64,000 bases of DNA from Lumbricus rubellus (lineage: Eukaryota > Annelida > Clitellata > Crassiclitellata > Lumbricidae). The stretch is from positions 43,583,009 to 43,647,008 of the forward strand of contig OX243812.1 in NCBI GenBank assembly GCA_945859605.1, read 5' to 3'. This document shows positions 1 to 11,100 of the stretch, one piece after another (position 1 is the stretch's first letter; each line of letters opens with the position of its first letter). A program made the translations under genes and the position numbers. Under the pieces are notes generated by a model that saw only the letters and a list, made by a program, of their open reading frames with translations, had not been told where the DNA came from and searched no databases.

Positions 1-1177
1 AAGCAATCCTAGTAGGATACAGTGAACAATCAAAAGGATACAGGTTTCTGTTGAAAGATTCAAACAGAATCATAATCAGTCGCAGTGTAACATTTGATGA
101 ACATGAATCAGATGGAATGACAATTACAGAAGTAATGATAAATCCAGAGAACACAGAATTAAAATCAGAGCCTGTTAAAAATGAAAATGAAGTCAAAACT
201 CAGATGCCTACAGAAAATGTTAATCAAGTCAATGAAGATGACAAAAATGAAACATCTGATGTAGAAATAACAGATGAAAATGTTGTTCAACCCAGAAGAT
301 CTACCAGAAGTAACAAAGGCATACCAGCAAAAAGACTATCATTAATGGTTCAAAATGAAATCAGAAAGGAACCTTTATCATGGAATGAGATGAAGATGTT
401 AACAGGAAATGAACAGAAAAACTGGATGAGAGCAGCACAAGAAGAAATGAATTCACACAAGGAGAATGAAACTTGGGTATTGTGTGATCTACCAGCAGAA
501 AAGAAGGCAATAGACTGCAAATGGGTGTTTAAGTTGAAACACGATGCCGAAGGAAATGTAAGACATAAAGCACGTCTTGTAGCTAAAGGTTTCTCTCAGA
601 AATTTGGTGAGGACTATGAAGATACGTTCGCACCAGTGGCCAGACATACAACTTTAAGAACGTTGTTGACATTTGCTGCATCAAAGAATTTGAAAGTGAA
701 TCATTTTGATGTCAAAACAGCTTTTCTGAATGGAGAAATCAAAGAAGAACTCTACATGAATCAACCAGAAGGTTTTACAGAAATTGGTCAAGAGCAAAAG
801 GTTTGCAAAATAAAGAAAGCCATTTATGGACTTAAACAATCAGCCAGAAGTTGAAATCAGAAAATAGACTCTATTTTGAAATCAGATGGATTCCAGCAGA
901 GGGAAGCTGATCTGTGTCTGTATACAAAGAAGTGCAACAACGTGATTGTTTACATATTGTTATATGTTGATGATCTGCTGATCTGTGGAAATGCAGAGAT
1001 GATCAAGAAAACAGCAAACATGTTAAGTCAGCAATTTGAAATCAAGGATTTAGGTGAAGTCAGTTTATACCTGGGAATTCAAAGTGAAAAGAACAAACAA
1101 GGCAATTACTTGATTTCTGAAATCAATAAAATTCAGGAAGTTATTTCTGAATATGGTTTAATGAATGCAAATGAAGC
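1..1177 (+). pseudogene. Ty1/copia pol fragment: integrase C-terminus and reverse transcriptase
   Basis: The frame is open from the left edge of the window (codon phase at base 3), so the 5' part of the polyprotein lies outside. It begins with the end of the copia integrase (VGYSEQSKGYRF), passes an acidic linker and enters a copia RT: WVFKLKHDAEGNVRHKARLVAKGFSQ, then FDVKTAFLNGE, YGLKQSARS and the catalytic YVDD near 966-977. A TGA at 852-854 sits where the family has the Trp after QSARS, so the RT is cut by a nonsense codon. Reading resumes in the same frame to about 1177, where a TIR element interrupts it. The remainder is at 2759-3500. The copia assignment is secure from motif order (IN before RT). 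The copy is dead. Confidence 0.93.
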
Positions 1178-2758
1178 CTTGATCGGAAGAACAACTTGAG
1201 TCCATTTTTTTGATTTTGAGATATTCACAAAATAAACTTTGTAAGTCTACAAGTACTTCATTTATGAAAATATGAAAATAATATTTGGCACATGTGTTGA
1301 TATATGTTGTCTGTGTAACATGTCAAAATAATATTGGCTAACCAGCTAGGTGGCGCCACATAATAAATTTTTAAACATGCTGCATAAGGCATTTTTATGA
1401 AAAAAAATTCAAATTTGTCAGTGTGCATACAGATCATTCAAGAATTGTTCTAGGATAACGTTGAAGTTGCTTCTTTTCAGTACCAAAATAAAATAACACA
1501 TTAAAAATGAATTAAATTTTATAAAGTGAAACATTATTTTAGTGGATTGCCCTTGTGTTGTGTTTCGCTTAATGCTAATATGTTGATATTTTCGTCGTCA
1601 TTGTCAGATTCCCGTTTGAAAACAGGATTATTCAGAATCATGGTGGTATAGGGCAGCTGCTTCAGCGCCATACATGCATACATGCATACATACATACATA
1701 CATACATACATACATACATACATACATACATACATACATACATACATACATACATACATACATACATACATACATACATACATACATACATACATACATA
1801 CATACATACATACATACATACATACATACATACATACATACATACATACATACATACATACATACATACATACATACATACATACACACATACATACAAG
1901 TTGTCATACTTTGCCTTCTTCAGGGGGATAAGTGCTTTATAGACGGATGGGGAATGTTGCTCTGTAGGAGGAGCATCATGGATTGTGCAACTTTCCTCCT
2001 TCCTTCTTATTGTCTCCTCCAGAACTTCCAAGCACCATTGAAGTTCGCATGTAGATAAACTACACTGTAACTGAAGGATTATATCTGGCACCAGCAATTC
2101 CTGTGCACCAACCATTGGGTGATTCCACAGCTGTTTTTTGGTTAATCAGGCCTATGCTCTGATCACATTCAAAATAAGAAAGACCTCGAACAGGAAATGT
2201 CTTGTGACATGGTCAAATCTCTTCTTGCAAGGTTACAACAAGGCAGTGAAAATAGTGAATGTCGTTGTATAATTACTGTTATTCTGTCAAGAACATTAAT
2301 AAAGTACTGATCAACACGTGGTATCCAAACAGAATATTGAATTCTATGTTGAACATCTTGTTGTAAGCCCCATATGATGGTTTGCTGGATGGATAAAATT
2401 CTTTGTACATAGTAAACAAACATCTATTTGATGTTTATTTCTTCTGGCAGACATACTTACTTTTATTTGACCTCTATTGCATGCAACTAAAGATGCAAAA
2501 AACTGTTGCTAAGGCGAAACATGCTTAGCCCGCCAAAAGTAGTTCCACATGAATTCATGGAAGAACCACTGAAGTCCTGGACTTCAGTCGTTATTGCATG
2601 AACACTATATTTTCTTTTCATTATACCTTTGGACTGACGTTAGTTTTCTGAAAAAGGAACTTGCCTATACATGCTCTATACTCTATAGCATTAAGAATGG
2701 CAGGACACAGATAACTAAAAAATGTCAAAAATGAACTCTAGTCGTTCTTCCGATGAAG
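1178..2758. mobile_element. Non-autonomous TIR DNA transposon inserted in copia RT
   Basis: Both ends carry a 32-bp inverted repeat with four mismatches. The left end starts CTTGATCGGAAGAAC. The right end, read inward on the other strand, starts CTTCATCGGAAGAAC. Both run on to a GAGT(C/T)CATTTTT block. Removing this segment with one copy of a GC dinucleotide brings the flanking copia codons (Asn-Glu-Ala before, Ser-Asn-Gly after) back into one frame, which supports these borders. The target duplication is therefore at most short (apparent GC) and the superfamily is unclear. I see no transposase frame inside. The interior is AT-rich and holds a long CATA microsatellite. Confidence 0.75.
1670..1898. 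repeat. (CATA)n microsatellite
   Basis: About 57 near-perfect CATA units, with CATG variants at the left edge and CACA at the right. It lies inside the TIR element at 1178-2758. The Tyr-Ile-His and Cys-Met-Tyr-Val frames through it are artefacts. Confidence 0.97.
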
Positions 2759-3500
2759 GCTTCAAATGGATGTGCAACACCAATGCATGTGGACTATTTA
2801 AATATAACAGGAGAAGAGAATTTGCTCAGCTCAAATGAACAATATCGACAAGCAGTTGTTGTACATAGCTACTACAACAAGACCAGATATTGCAGCCGCA
2901 GTTTCCATTTTATGTCGGAAAGTCAATTCACCGCGTCAGTGTGATTGGACTGCAGTAAAGAGAGTTATCAGATATCTCAAGGAAACAATTAACTGGAAGT
3001 TAAAGCTTGAAGCTGTTGGAGATCTGAAACTGATTGGATATGTTGATGCAGACTGGGCAGGCGACAGATCGGATCGCAAGTCAACTAGTGGATACCTGTT
3101 TAAGCTCGGAGAAGGAGTAATTTCATGGATATCGAAAAAGCAAATATCCGTAGCTCTGTCATCTACAGAAGCAGAATATATTGCTGCTTCTTTGGCAAGT
3201 CAAGAATTGGTTTGGTTGAGACAGTTGTTATCTGATCTACATATACCATGCATTGAATCAACGACTCTGTATGAGGACAACCAAGGCTGCATCAAGATTG
3301 CAAGCAAGGAGAAAATCAATGCAAGAACCAAGCACATAGATGTCCGACATCATTATCTTCGAGACTTACAGTTTCGTGGGATAATTAACTTGGAGTATTG
3401 CCCTAGTGACCAAATGCTTGCAGACATCATGACCAAACCACTTACAAGGGACAAGCTGTATAACTTAAGGGATAAGATTGGCTTGTGCCTTGATAGCTAG
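2759..3500 (+). pseudogene. Ty1/copia pol fragment: RT connection and RNase H
   Basis: This continues the copia polyprotein after the inserted TIR element. It opens with SNGCATPMHVDY, shifts frame by loss of bases around 2850-2860 (the QYRQAV and LLYIATTTRPDIAAAV blocks are in different frames), then reads to the stop at 3498-3500. RNase H features are visible: YVDADWAGD, RKSTSGYLF, ISWISKKQ, ALSSTEAEYIA, the EDNQGCIKIA block and ARTKHIDVRHHYLRD, ending with DIMTKPL. This is the normal C-terminal end of copia Pol. It is followed at once by a purine-rich tract and an LTR start. One frameshift is certain. Confidence 0.92.
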
Positions 3501-3526
3501 AAACTAATGTTAGATGGGAGTACTGT

Positions 3527-3678
3527 CGAGTGGGGGTGTTGGAAAAACGACAGTAGGCCATTAGTTATTGGACGATCCCTCTATCTATGTTGGTCATGTG
3601 ACCTGTTAGGCGTCCTCTCGCCATGTGCTGTGACATTTTGTTTGTTTGATTGGTTTGCTGGAAATTATATTCTGCTAT
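3527..3678 (+). repeat. Polypurine tract and start of copia 3' LTR
   Basis: A purine run (GAGTGGGGG) lies 27 bases after the pol stop and leads into TGTTGGAA at 3537, the usual 5' end of a copia LTR. The LTR-like sequence runs on to about 3678, where a TAA microsatellite begins. I find no clear LTR end (CA) or target duplication beyond it, so the LTR may be truncated or interrupted. Confidence 0.7.
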
Positions 3679-3880
<202 letters not shown>

Positions 3881-3956
3881 AATCATATGTTTAAACATGG
3901 CGCGGAGGTAGATTATTATTCTTCGGAACTTTTGTCAAAAGTAATAAATGATTGTT

Positions 3957-3987
<31 letters not shown>

Positions 3988-4037
3988 TAATAATAATAAA
4001 ATAATAATAGTAATAGTAATAGTAATAATAATAATAA
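3881..4037 (+). repeat. Unassigned stretch ending in A/TAA-rich tail
   Basis: A short segment without recognisable code (3881-3957) is followed by AAATAAAA-type and TAATAG repeats to 4037. It looks like the 3' tail of an earlier retrotransposon insertion, but I cannot assign it to a family. Confidence 0.5.
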
Positions 4038-4142
4038 GAGATCTTTCCGAGGCACTTTTGCCCAACCAGACACTACCGAGTGAGCCGTTCCAGAGCAACA
4101 TTATTTATATCTCCGGATATTGTTTAGCAACAAGTTGTTTTA

Positions 4143-4143
<1 letters not shown>
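4038..4143 (+). mobile_element. 3'-terminal fragment of a TAA-targeted RLE retrotransposon
   Basis: The frame reads SFRGTFAQPDTTE then stop at 4080-4082, matching the last residues (FRGTF) of the full elements. The following GCCGTTCCAGAGCAAC and ATCTCCGGATATT match the 3' end of the copy at 14413-17945. About 100 bp survives between TAA runs, so this is an extreme 5' truncation. Confidence 0.8.

Positions 4144-4221
<78 letters not shown>
4144..4221 (+). repeat. (TAA)n microsatellite
   Basis: About 78 bp of TAA, directly after the 3' end of the short element fragment. Confidence 0.95.
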
Positions 4222-4455
4222 TAATCCAAAGGAGACAAGCGTGAGACGAGCCATCTGCTCCAGCGTCTATCAGTCGCCCTACAAATAGGAAACTCTTTGT
4301 CGGTCTTGGGTACGACAGACTCAAACAGTCAAGACACATGGAGGTCTTGCACTGAAGAACTATGTTAGCTCTTATTGTGAACAGGAGCATTTCCATTAGA
4401 CTTTAAATGACTTTGTTATTTTCTTGGGAAAAAAAAATAATAATAATAATGCAAA
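4222..4455. other. Unassigned sequence
   Basis: About 230 bp of ordinary-complexity sequence ending in an A-rich and TAA run at 4429-4449. I see no coding, RNA or repeat signal I can name. Confidence 0.4.
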
Positions 4456-6774
4456 TGCAAATTTCTGCGAAATTGGAAGATGGCAACATCAGGGCGGCTG
4501 CGCGAATCCTCTGTTCGGATGACAAACCAGTCCCGATAAATGCAGCCACACTGGAGGAACTAAGGTTGAAGCACCCTGCTCCCCCTGGGGACCGTCCACC
4601 CATACCGGTTCCCCCGGTGACAACGCCCTTCCAAGTGCCGGGGGCTGAGGTACTGACCAGCATCCGTAATTTTCCTGCGGGATCTTCTGGGGGACCTGAT
4701 GGCATCCGCCCCCAACACATTTTGGAATTGGTGAGCCAAACAGACTCAGGGCCAGAGCTTCTAGCGGCGATCACGGCCTTGATCAACATGCTGTTAGCTG
4801 GTTCGTGCCCCGCTCAGATCCGCGCCACACTCTTTGGGGGCACCCTTTCTGCCCTGCGCAAAAGCTCCGATAGTCATTGGCTATTTTTGGCGCCGACTGG
4901 CGGCCAAATGTGCCAACGCTTTTGCAGCGCCCAAGATGGCGGCCTACTTGACCCCTAGACAGGTGGGAGTGGGTGTGGCGAGTGGTTGCGAGGCGGCGGT
5001 GCACGCTACGCGACGTTTCGTTGATACCATGGACGATGACTCGATCGTAGTAAAGTTAGACTTTGCTAATGCCTTTAACAGCATCTTTAGAGACGAAATG
5101 CTACTCTCGCTCTATGCAGTACTCCCGGAACTTGCACCATTTTGCTCTCTATCATATTCTGAGCCATCAAATCTCAAACATGGTGCTTTCAGTCTCTTGT
5201 CGCAGGTGGGACCTCAGCAGGGCGACCCCCTGGGCCCTCTGCTTTTTTGCCTTCCTCTGCAACCCATTCTTGTTGAAATGTCTTCGCCGCTCACTTTGGG
5301 TTTCCTTGATGACCTGACACTAGGAGGTAAGGCGCAGGTAGTGGCGGAGGACGTGCAACAACTGGAGCAAAAGTGCAAAGCACTCGGACTGCAGCTAAAC
5401 CGATCGAAATGCGAGATAATCTCGAAGTCACCGAACATAGCCAGGGAGCACCAACCGCTGAGTCTGTTCACATGGATCAGCCCAGAGAATGCATCTCTCC
5501 TGGGAGCGCCTCTCTCAACTTTGGAAGCGCTGGATGGAGCCTTGGGAGCCCGCATATCCGATTTAACACGGGCGCTTGAGAAATTAGCAAATATCGCAAC
5601 GCATGACGCTATCATCCTATTGAGATGCTCGCTCAGTGCAGCGAAATTGCTTCACACACTACGCAGCTGCTCTTGTGAGGGGCACCCAGGATTGGTGCAG
5701 TATGATGCAATCCTGCGATCCGGCCTTAGCAGGGTTCTCAATCTGCCCCTTTCAGACGACGCATGGCTACAAGCCTCACTCCCCATTAAGATGGGTGGAC
5801 TGGGTATCCGATCGGTGACCTCGCTGGCACTTCCCGCCTTTCTGGCATCAGCCGCGAGCACCGACCTGCTCCAGTCCACCATGTTGGGAGAGGCAGCAGA
5901 GACCGATCAGCGTTGCATGGATCAACTAGCCATATGGCTTGCTGCAAGTGCAGAGCAACGCCCAGAAGGCATTCTTGCCTACAAACAGTCCGCATGGGAC
6001 AGACCTCTGATCGACGCAGCCATCTCTGGCCTGTATGCCAGGCTCCCTGACCCAAAAAATCAAGCACGCGTCAAAGCGGTGTCTGCCCCGCACGCTGGGG
6101 ACTGGTTGCTGGCTCTCCCTGTCACAAGCTGCGGACTCCGGCTGGATAACGAATCGGTCAGGGTGGCGGCGGGTCTACGGCTGGGGATCCCGCTTTGTGA
6201 GCCTCATAGGTGCCCTTGTGGAGCTCCGGTGTTGGCTGATGGCCACCATGGGCTCTCCTGCGGGCTGGGTCTGGGTCGTTTGCCTAGACATGCCTCGATG
6301 AATGATCTGATCTTCCGGGGCTTGATCCGTGCCGGTTATCCATCCACAAAGGAGCCGGTAGGCCTCGCTAGGACAGATGGAAAGAGACCAGATGGTCTCA
6401 CCCTAATCCCATGGCGCGTCGGGCGATGTCTCATCTGGGATGCGACGGTAACGGATACATTGGCCGTTTCCTACCTTCCGGATACCAGTCAAACGGTTGG
6501 CGCCGCGGCTGAGAGGGCGTCGACCCGCAAACTTGACAAATACCACGAACTATCCACGTCATACATTTTTGTCCCTTTGGCTTTCGAGACACTGGGTCCG
6601 ATCAACAACGAAGGATTATCATTCCTCTCGGACCTGGGACGAAAGCTAAGCATTGTAACGGGGGACCCACGAGAGACGACATTTTTGTTCCAACGAATCT
6701 CACTCATGATGCAACGCTATAATCCCGTGGCCTTTAGGGGCACTTTCGCCGACCAAGAAACAGAAGATGAGTAG
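4456..6774 (+). pseudogene. RLE-type non-LTR retrotransposon ORF, 5'-truncated and frameshifted
   Basis: Coding starts mid-protein at AKLEDGNIRAAARILCS, so the N-terminal finger is missing. It then shows GSSGGPDGIRPQH, a broken GGLRP box near 4860 where a small deletion shifts the frame, and the RT palm: VVKLDFANAFNS, VGPQQGDPLGPLLF and the YxDD-equivalent FLDDLTLGG. The C-terminus carries the zinc knuckle (CPCG, then GHHGLSC) and the RLE core KRPDGLTLIP and WDATVTDT. The stop is the TAG at 6772-6774. One deletion near the GGLRP box is the only lesion I see apart from the truncation. It would have been the enzyme for target-primed reverse transcription. The same subfamily supplies the copies at 19413/27965 and 28563. 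Confidence 0.9.
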
Positions 6775-6936
6775 GGCCGTTCCAGACTTTGATTTTATGT
6801 TAGGCGCTAGATAAGTCCCCGAGGGATCCTGTGTACCTCGGGGCAAATAAAAAAAAAAAATAAATAAAAATAAAAAATTTAAAAAAAATAATAATAATAA
6901 TAATAATAAAATAATAATAATAATAATATTAATAAT
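6775..6936 (+). mobile_element. 3' UTR and A/TAA tail of the preceding element
   Basis: GGCCGTTCCAGA follows the stop codon directly. Then come a GATTTTATGTTAGGCG block, the conserved hairpin at 6817-6843, an A-rich run and TAA units. The same order is seen at 28236-28383 and 28563-28690. Confidence 0.85.
6817..6843 (+). other. Conserved 3' hairpin (CCCCGAGG / CCTCGGGG)
   Basis: Perfect 8-bp stem with the 11-nt loop GATCCTGTGTA, 42 nt after the stop codon and just before the A-rich tail. The same structure recurs in at least seven other copies. A role as the RT recognition element for priming is inferred. Confidence 0.8.
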
Positions 6937-6965
6937 AATAAACACATAAAATAACAAATAAATAA

Positions 6966-7308
6966 TGAATGACGTCATCAGTTGACGGTGGATGCTAAAT
7001 TTTTCAAACGTGGTGTAAATTACGCAATTACTACTTCCTATGTCATCGTTAGCGCTGGATTTATAGATCTTTTGCTAAGTGAAAACTTTGTGATTTCGAT
7101 GACAGTTTCGTTGGAAGTCAACTCGTCCAGGATTCAGAATAATCTGGTTTGAAAAATTTATTATAGTCAACAGCCATTTAAAATATCGCCATCGTTATTA
7201 AATGACCGATGACGTCAAAGTTACCTTGGTGACACATTGTCTAAGCGTTACTATTTACTTTAGCCGTCATCCGTTTCAAATCATATTCTTGATCGCTGCA
7301 AACAAATC
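6966..7308 (+). promoter_or_regulatory. 5' UTR of a TAA-targeted element
   Basis: This starts with TGACGTCATCAGTTGAC, also found at the 5' end of the intact element at 10749, and leads to the ATG at 7309. TGACGTCA (6970-6977) is a consensus CRE/ATF site. An internal promoter role is inferred only. Confidence 0.6.
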
Positions 7309-9455
7309 ATGAATGGGAAACAATCTAAAGGAAACGGGACTTGCCGTGTATGTTGGGCAACATTTAAGACTCACTCATCGGATGGTACCATTCGTCGTCA
7401 CCCTGCCCCGGATCTAGTCAGCCGCCTGCAGAGATACTAGGTTCTAACTTAACCTTGTCACCTTCCTGTACGGCCGACCCTGAAAACAGCATATCCATCC
7501 AAACACAGCCAGACTCGGACGGACAGCGTCTTCACTTACCTCCAGTATCCAAACTCTTGCACACGGTCATAAGAGGCGCGCTTGTCAAACGAATTACCAG
7601 ATCAGCAAGAACAGCATGCGCCGCCCTTTTGGGTGAACTCATAGAGTCCGTCGTGAGGGAACCAGAAGACACTGAGAAATGGTCCAACCTGTTGGCCTTT
7701 GGAGGCTGCATTCTGGCCAAGCCAAAACGAGGTGGAGTCAAACACAAGCTAACGCGAATAATTATCTCTAGAGTTACGAAATGGCGCTTGAAAAGACCGG
7801 TTTTTGATATAGACGAAGCCGAAGATGCCAGTTCGTCGTACAGGTCCGATTAAACGTGATTCGGGAAAGCACCTCGCATCGGTAACTCCAAGGCTGCCAT
7901 CCGCCTTATCTGCAGTGATGACGAACCAGCTCCCGACACTCCTGGGACGCTGGCTGCACTAAAGACGAAGCACCCGCCAGCTCCGACAGACAGGAGACAA
8001 ATATGTGACCCAAAGGTTTCAGTTCGGTTTGCTCCGCTACAGATCTCAGAGCGATCGATCATTGAGGCCATCTCTTCGTTTCCAGCAGGCTCGGCAGCAG
8101 GTCCTGATGGTATCACTCCACAACACCTCAAAGACTTAATCTCTGTTGGAGTCGATTGCAACCTCATCCGCCACCTGAGTGAGCTGGTGAATCTTATGCT
8201 GGAAGGAGCCTTGCCGATCGAGGTCAACGAAGTCATATATGGGGAAAATCTAATTGCTTTGAGGAAGAAAGATGGAGGTATCAGACCATTCGCTGTCGGA
8301 AACACGTTGCGACGCTTGGCAGCCAAATGCGCGAACACCCACGCTGTTGCCAGACTAGCAAATATACTCGCTCCCGTTCAACTGGGGGTTGGAGTACCTG
8401 GATGCGCTGAAGCAGCAGTACATGCAACCCGACACTGGGCCACTTCGATGCAGACGAATGGTGATGTTCTGGTCAAGCTAGATTTCGCTAATGCTTTCAA
8501 CACTCTTCGAAGGGACTCACTTTTGGAAGCAGTTGCAAAAGACATGCCGGAACTTTACCGCTTCGCTCATGCTTCATATTCATGCAGTCCGATGTTGGGA
8601 CATGTTTCAAATGTCCTACGATCAGAAGAAGGAACCCAGCAGGGTGATCCGTTGGGTCCACTAGAATTCTGCGTAACAATACACCCACTCTTACTACAGA
8701 TGAAATCAGAGTTGAGAGTGGCATTCATAGACGATCTGACACTGGGAGGCAAGGTAGTTGTTGTGGCCCACGACGTGGAATGTATAGCAAACGAGTCAGC
8801 TAAACTTGGGCTTATACTCAACCGCTCGAAATGTGAGGTCATTTGTCAAAATCCCGACAAAAGGTTGACGATCCCTCATTCTACGGCTTCAAGAACACGC
8901 CATTAGAAGAAGCGACGCTGCTAGGCTCACCGTTGATGCATGGGCCTGCCATCGATAAGGTAGTGAGCAAGAAGGCAGACGATCTGGAACGAGCGATAGG
9001 GAGGTTGTCCATGCTTCACTCGCATGACGCTCTAATACTATTACGTAACGGATTAAGTGTTCCAAAGTTCCTCTAAACAATGCGCACTGCTTTATGCATC
9101 GATTCCAGTCTTACAAGATTTGATTGTTTGTTGAGAAAAGGATTGTCAAGTATCCTGAACGTGGATCTATCGGACGAGAAATGGCTTCAGGCATCCCTTC
9201 CGGTGAACGATGGTGGCCTTGGAATTCGCTGTGCTGCAACGCTGGCACCTTCTGCCTTCTTGGCATCTGCTGCGAGCACTAGCGAACTCCAGGCAAACAT
9301 ACTGCCACCGGATTTGGCTGACACCTCGTACGACCTAGTGGACACAGCGCTAAAAGCATGGTCGACACTCACTGGATCCGAACCACCATCCGGATTAGCC
9401 GCCCACCGTCAAAAAGAATGGGATAGCCTCTGGACCAGAAAGGCTTGGGCAACCC
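7309..9455 (+). pseudogene. RLE-type retrotransposon ORF, diverged and multiply broken
   Basis: The ATG at 7309 opens the N-terminal finger (GTCRVCWATFKTHSSDG), but the HGPR-CPGS part is deleted and a TAG at 7438-7440 follows. The frame shifts before 7455 (helical N-domain, KPKRGGVKHKLTRII), stops at 7851-7853, then continues as SKAAIRLICSDDEPAP, AAGPDGITPQHL and GGIRPFAVGNTLRRLAAKCAN. The RT core has VKLDFANAFNTLRRD, GTQQGDPLGPLEF and FIDDLTLGG, which is the most divergent catalytic box in the window. Another frameshift near 8880 and a TAA at 9074-9076 follow. Thumb sequence (WLQASLPVNDGGLGIR) reads on to about 9455, where the sequence jumps to a different subfamily. At least four lesions. 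Confidence 0.85.
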
Positions 9456-9890
9456 TGAATGAGCCACCCTCGTCCCATGGGCCAGAGGAAATACATCGCA
9501 TGGGATTTCACAGCCATCCACACTTGTGCTGTCTCCTATCTACATCTGTCATCTACTGTGCTGCGGATTGAAAGTGTAACAAATACTCTTCTCTTCCTGT
9601 CTCCCACGAGTTCGTACCAATTGCAGTTGAAACATTGGGTCCCATCAATAGCGCGGGTCCGGAATTTTTATTAGAGTTGGGCCGCCGTTGTGCCGCTGTT
9701 TCCGGTGACCCAAGAGAAACTGTCTACCTCTTTCAGAGACTTTCTATTTACACACATATTCAATGCAGTTGCTTATAGGGGTACTTTTGCACCACTCCCA
9801 GGGGACGATATCAATGCTCTCGACGCTTGAACACTTTTCTGTTATCAGTCCGGTCTCAAGCTTGTTTTGTTTTTCAATAAATGATTGTGT
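9456..9890 (+). pseudogene. C-terminal RLE segment of a different subfamily, fused to preceding copy
   Basis: From about 9456 the sequence closely matches the - strand copy at 52557-53020: PWARGKYIAWDFTAIHTCAVSYL in one frame, then SPTSHEF-type and ETLGPINSAG blocks in another, to a stop at 9828-9830. The zinc knuckle and first RLE residues are absent, so about 150 codons are missing at the junction. The 3' UTR contains CTGTTATCAGTCCGGTCTCAAG, shared with 52570-52600. This is either a template-switch chimera or a deletion between two nested copies. Confidence 0.75.
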
Positions 9891-9990
<100 letters not shown>

Positions 9991-10116
9991 TTCAGCGTTT
10001 TAATGCTGTTGCCTTCCACAGCACTTTTGTTCTTCCTGATCTTGACATGGCTGGCCACTCCAGAGTTAAAATTGCTTATTAATATCTGACACCTAAGAGA
10101 TTATAGATACCTCAAG

Positions 10117-10136
<20 letters not shown>
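9991..10136 (+). mobile_element. 3'-terminal fragment of a TAA-targeted element
   Basis: The frame reads QRFNAVAFHSTF onward to a stop near 10079. A decayed version of the 3' hairpin region follows (ATTATAGATACCTCAAG), then a poly-A and TAA tail. Only the last ~30 codons of the ORF remain. Confidence 0.75.
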
Positions 10137-10147
<11 letters not shown>

Positions 10148-10177
10148 AATAATATAAATAATAATAATAATAAAAAA

Positions 10178-10700
10178 ACGACCAGACGGCGTGACAATCA
10201 TCCCATGGTCACGAGGTCCATCAATACCTGGCATGGGATCTGACAGTGCCCGACACTTTCGCCCTGTCACACCTTCCACACACATCCAATGGAGCTGGTT
10301 TAGCCGCCGAACGCGCAGCTACGTCAAAATCTATAAAGTATTCCAACATCACCAGTACCCACGCATTTGTGGCGGTCGCCTTGGAGACCAGTGGCGCTTG
10401 GTGCAAAGAAGGGCTGGATTTCATTTCTGAGTTGGGGAAGAGAATTGCTGCTGATACCCACGACCCCATGGAAACATCGTACTTATTTCAACGGATTTCG
10501 GTGGCTCTTCAACGAGGGAACGCCATCTGCCTCTCTGGAACATTGCCACCGCTCCCTGATCGACTCGAGAAGGAGATTTACTATCTGGCAAAACGAGGCG
10601 TGGAACGACAGAAGGAAGCGACCTGCAGCAGATGAGGCCATGTCGGCCGATAAAGATTGCATAATAATATTTTCGTTTAATTTCAAATTGACATGACGCA
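10178..10700 (+). pseudogene. C-terminal RLE fragment of a TAA-targeted element
   Basis: It starts inside the RLE core at KRPDGVTIIPWSRG. A frameshift near 10235 moves the reading to the frame that gives AGLAAERAATSKSIKYSN and ELGKRIAADTHDP, and ends at a TGA near 10633. The family block FLFQRxSxxxQRFNAVAFRGTF is visible in altered form (YLFQRISVALQRGNAI). It is flanked on both sides by A/TAA runs, so it is an independent 5'-truncated insertion. Confidence 0.75.
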
Positions 10701-10702
10701 CT

Positions 10703-10746
<44 letters not shown>

Positions 10747-10748
10747 AA
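10703..10748 (+). repeat. (TAA)n and A-run
   Basis: Eleven TAA units and 14 A, directly before the 5' end of the intact element. Confidence 0.9.
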
Positions 10749-10749
10749 G

Positions 10750-10757
10750 TGACGTCA
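10750..10757 (+). promoter_or_regulatory. TGACGTCA palindrome at element 5' end
   Basis: A consensus CRE/ATF octamer at the very start of this element. It is also at 6970-6977 and, for the - strand copy, at 41071-41078. Use as an internal promoter element is inferred. Confidence 0.45.
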
Positions 10758-11100
10758 TCAGTTGACCGTGTTAGTCATATTCATTACGCTTTACGCTATT
10801 TATACTTTTTCTACGTTTAAAACCATCGTTAGATCTGGATTTTTCGATATTTTGTTGAATAAAGACACTGTGACTACGAAAACTTTGTTCATCACAGACG
10901 ATCTGTACAGGTTTCAATTTATTTCGATTGGATTCAAATTATTTTTCATCATGAGCGATCATCGCAACATTTAAATACCAACGTTCTGTTTAAATGGCTT
11001 GCGACGTTTACGTTACCATGACGACGTACTGTCTATTCAAGGCGGAGCGTAACTGTCATGTTTACGTTTGAATTAGGATATTTATCAACGCTAACACAAC

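Noticed and set aside
1534..2115. Long open frames over the CATA, TAA/TTA and GGGGGA arrays (poly Met-Tyr-Val-Cys, poly-Ile, poly-Asn, poly-Leu, Gly-Arg, Pro-Leu)
   Set aside because: Microsatellites whose unit lacks stops in a frame give open frames automatically. There is no flanking coding signal and both strands are open.
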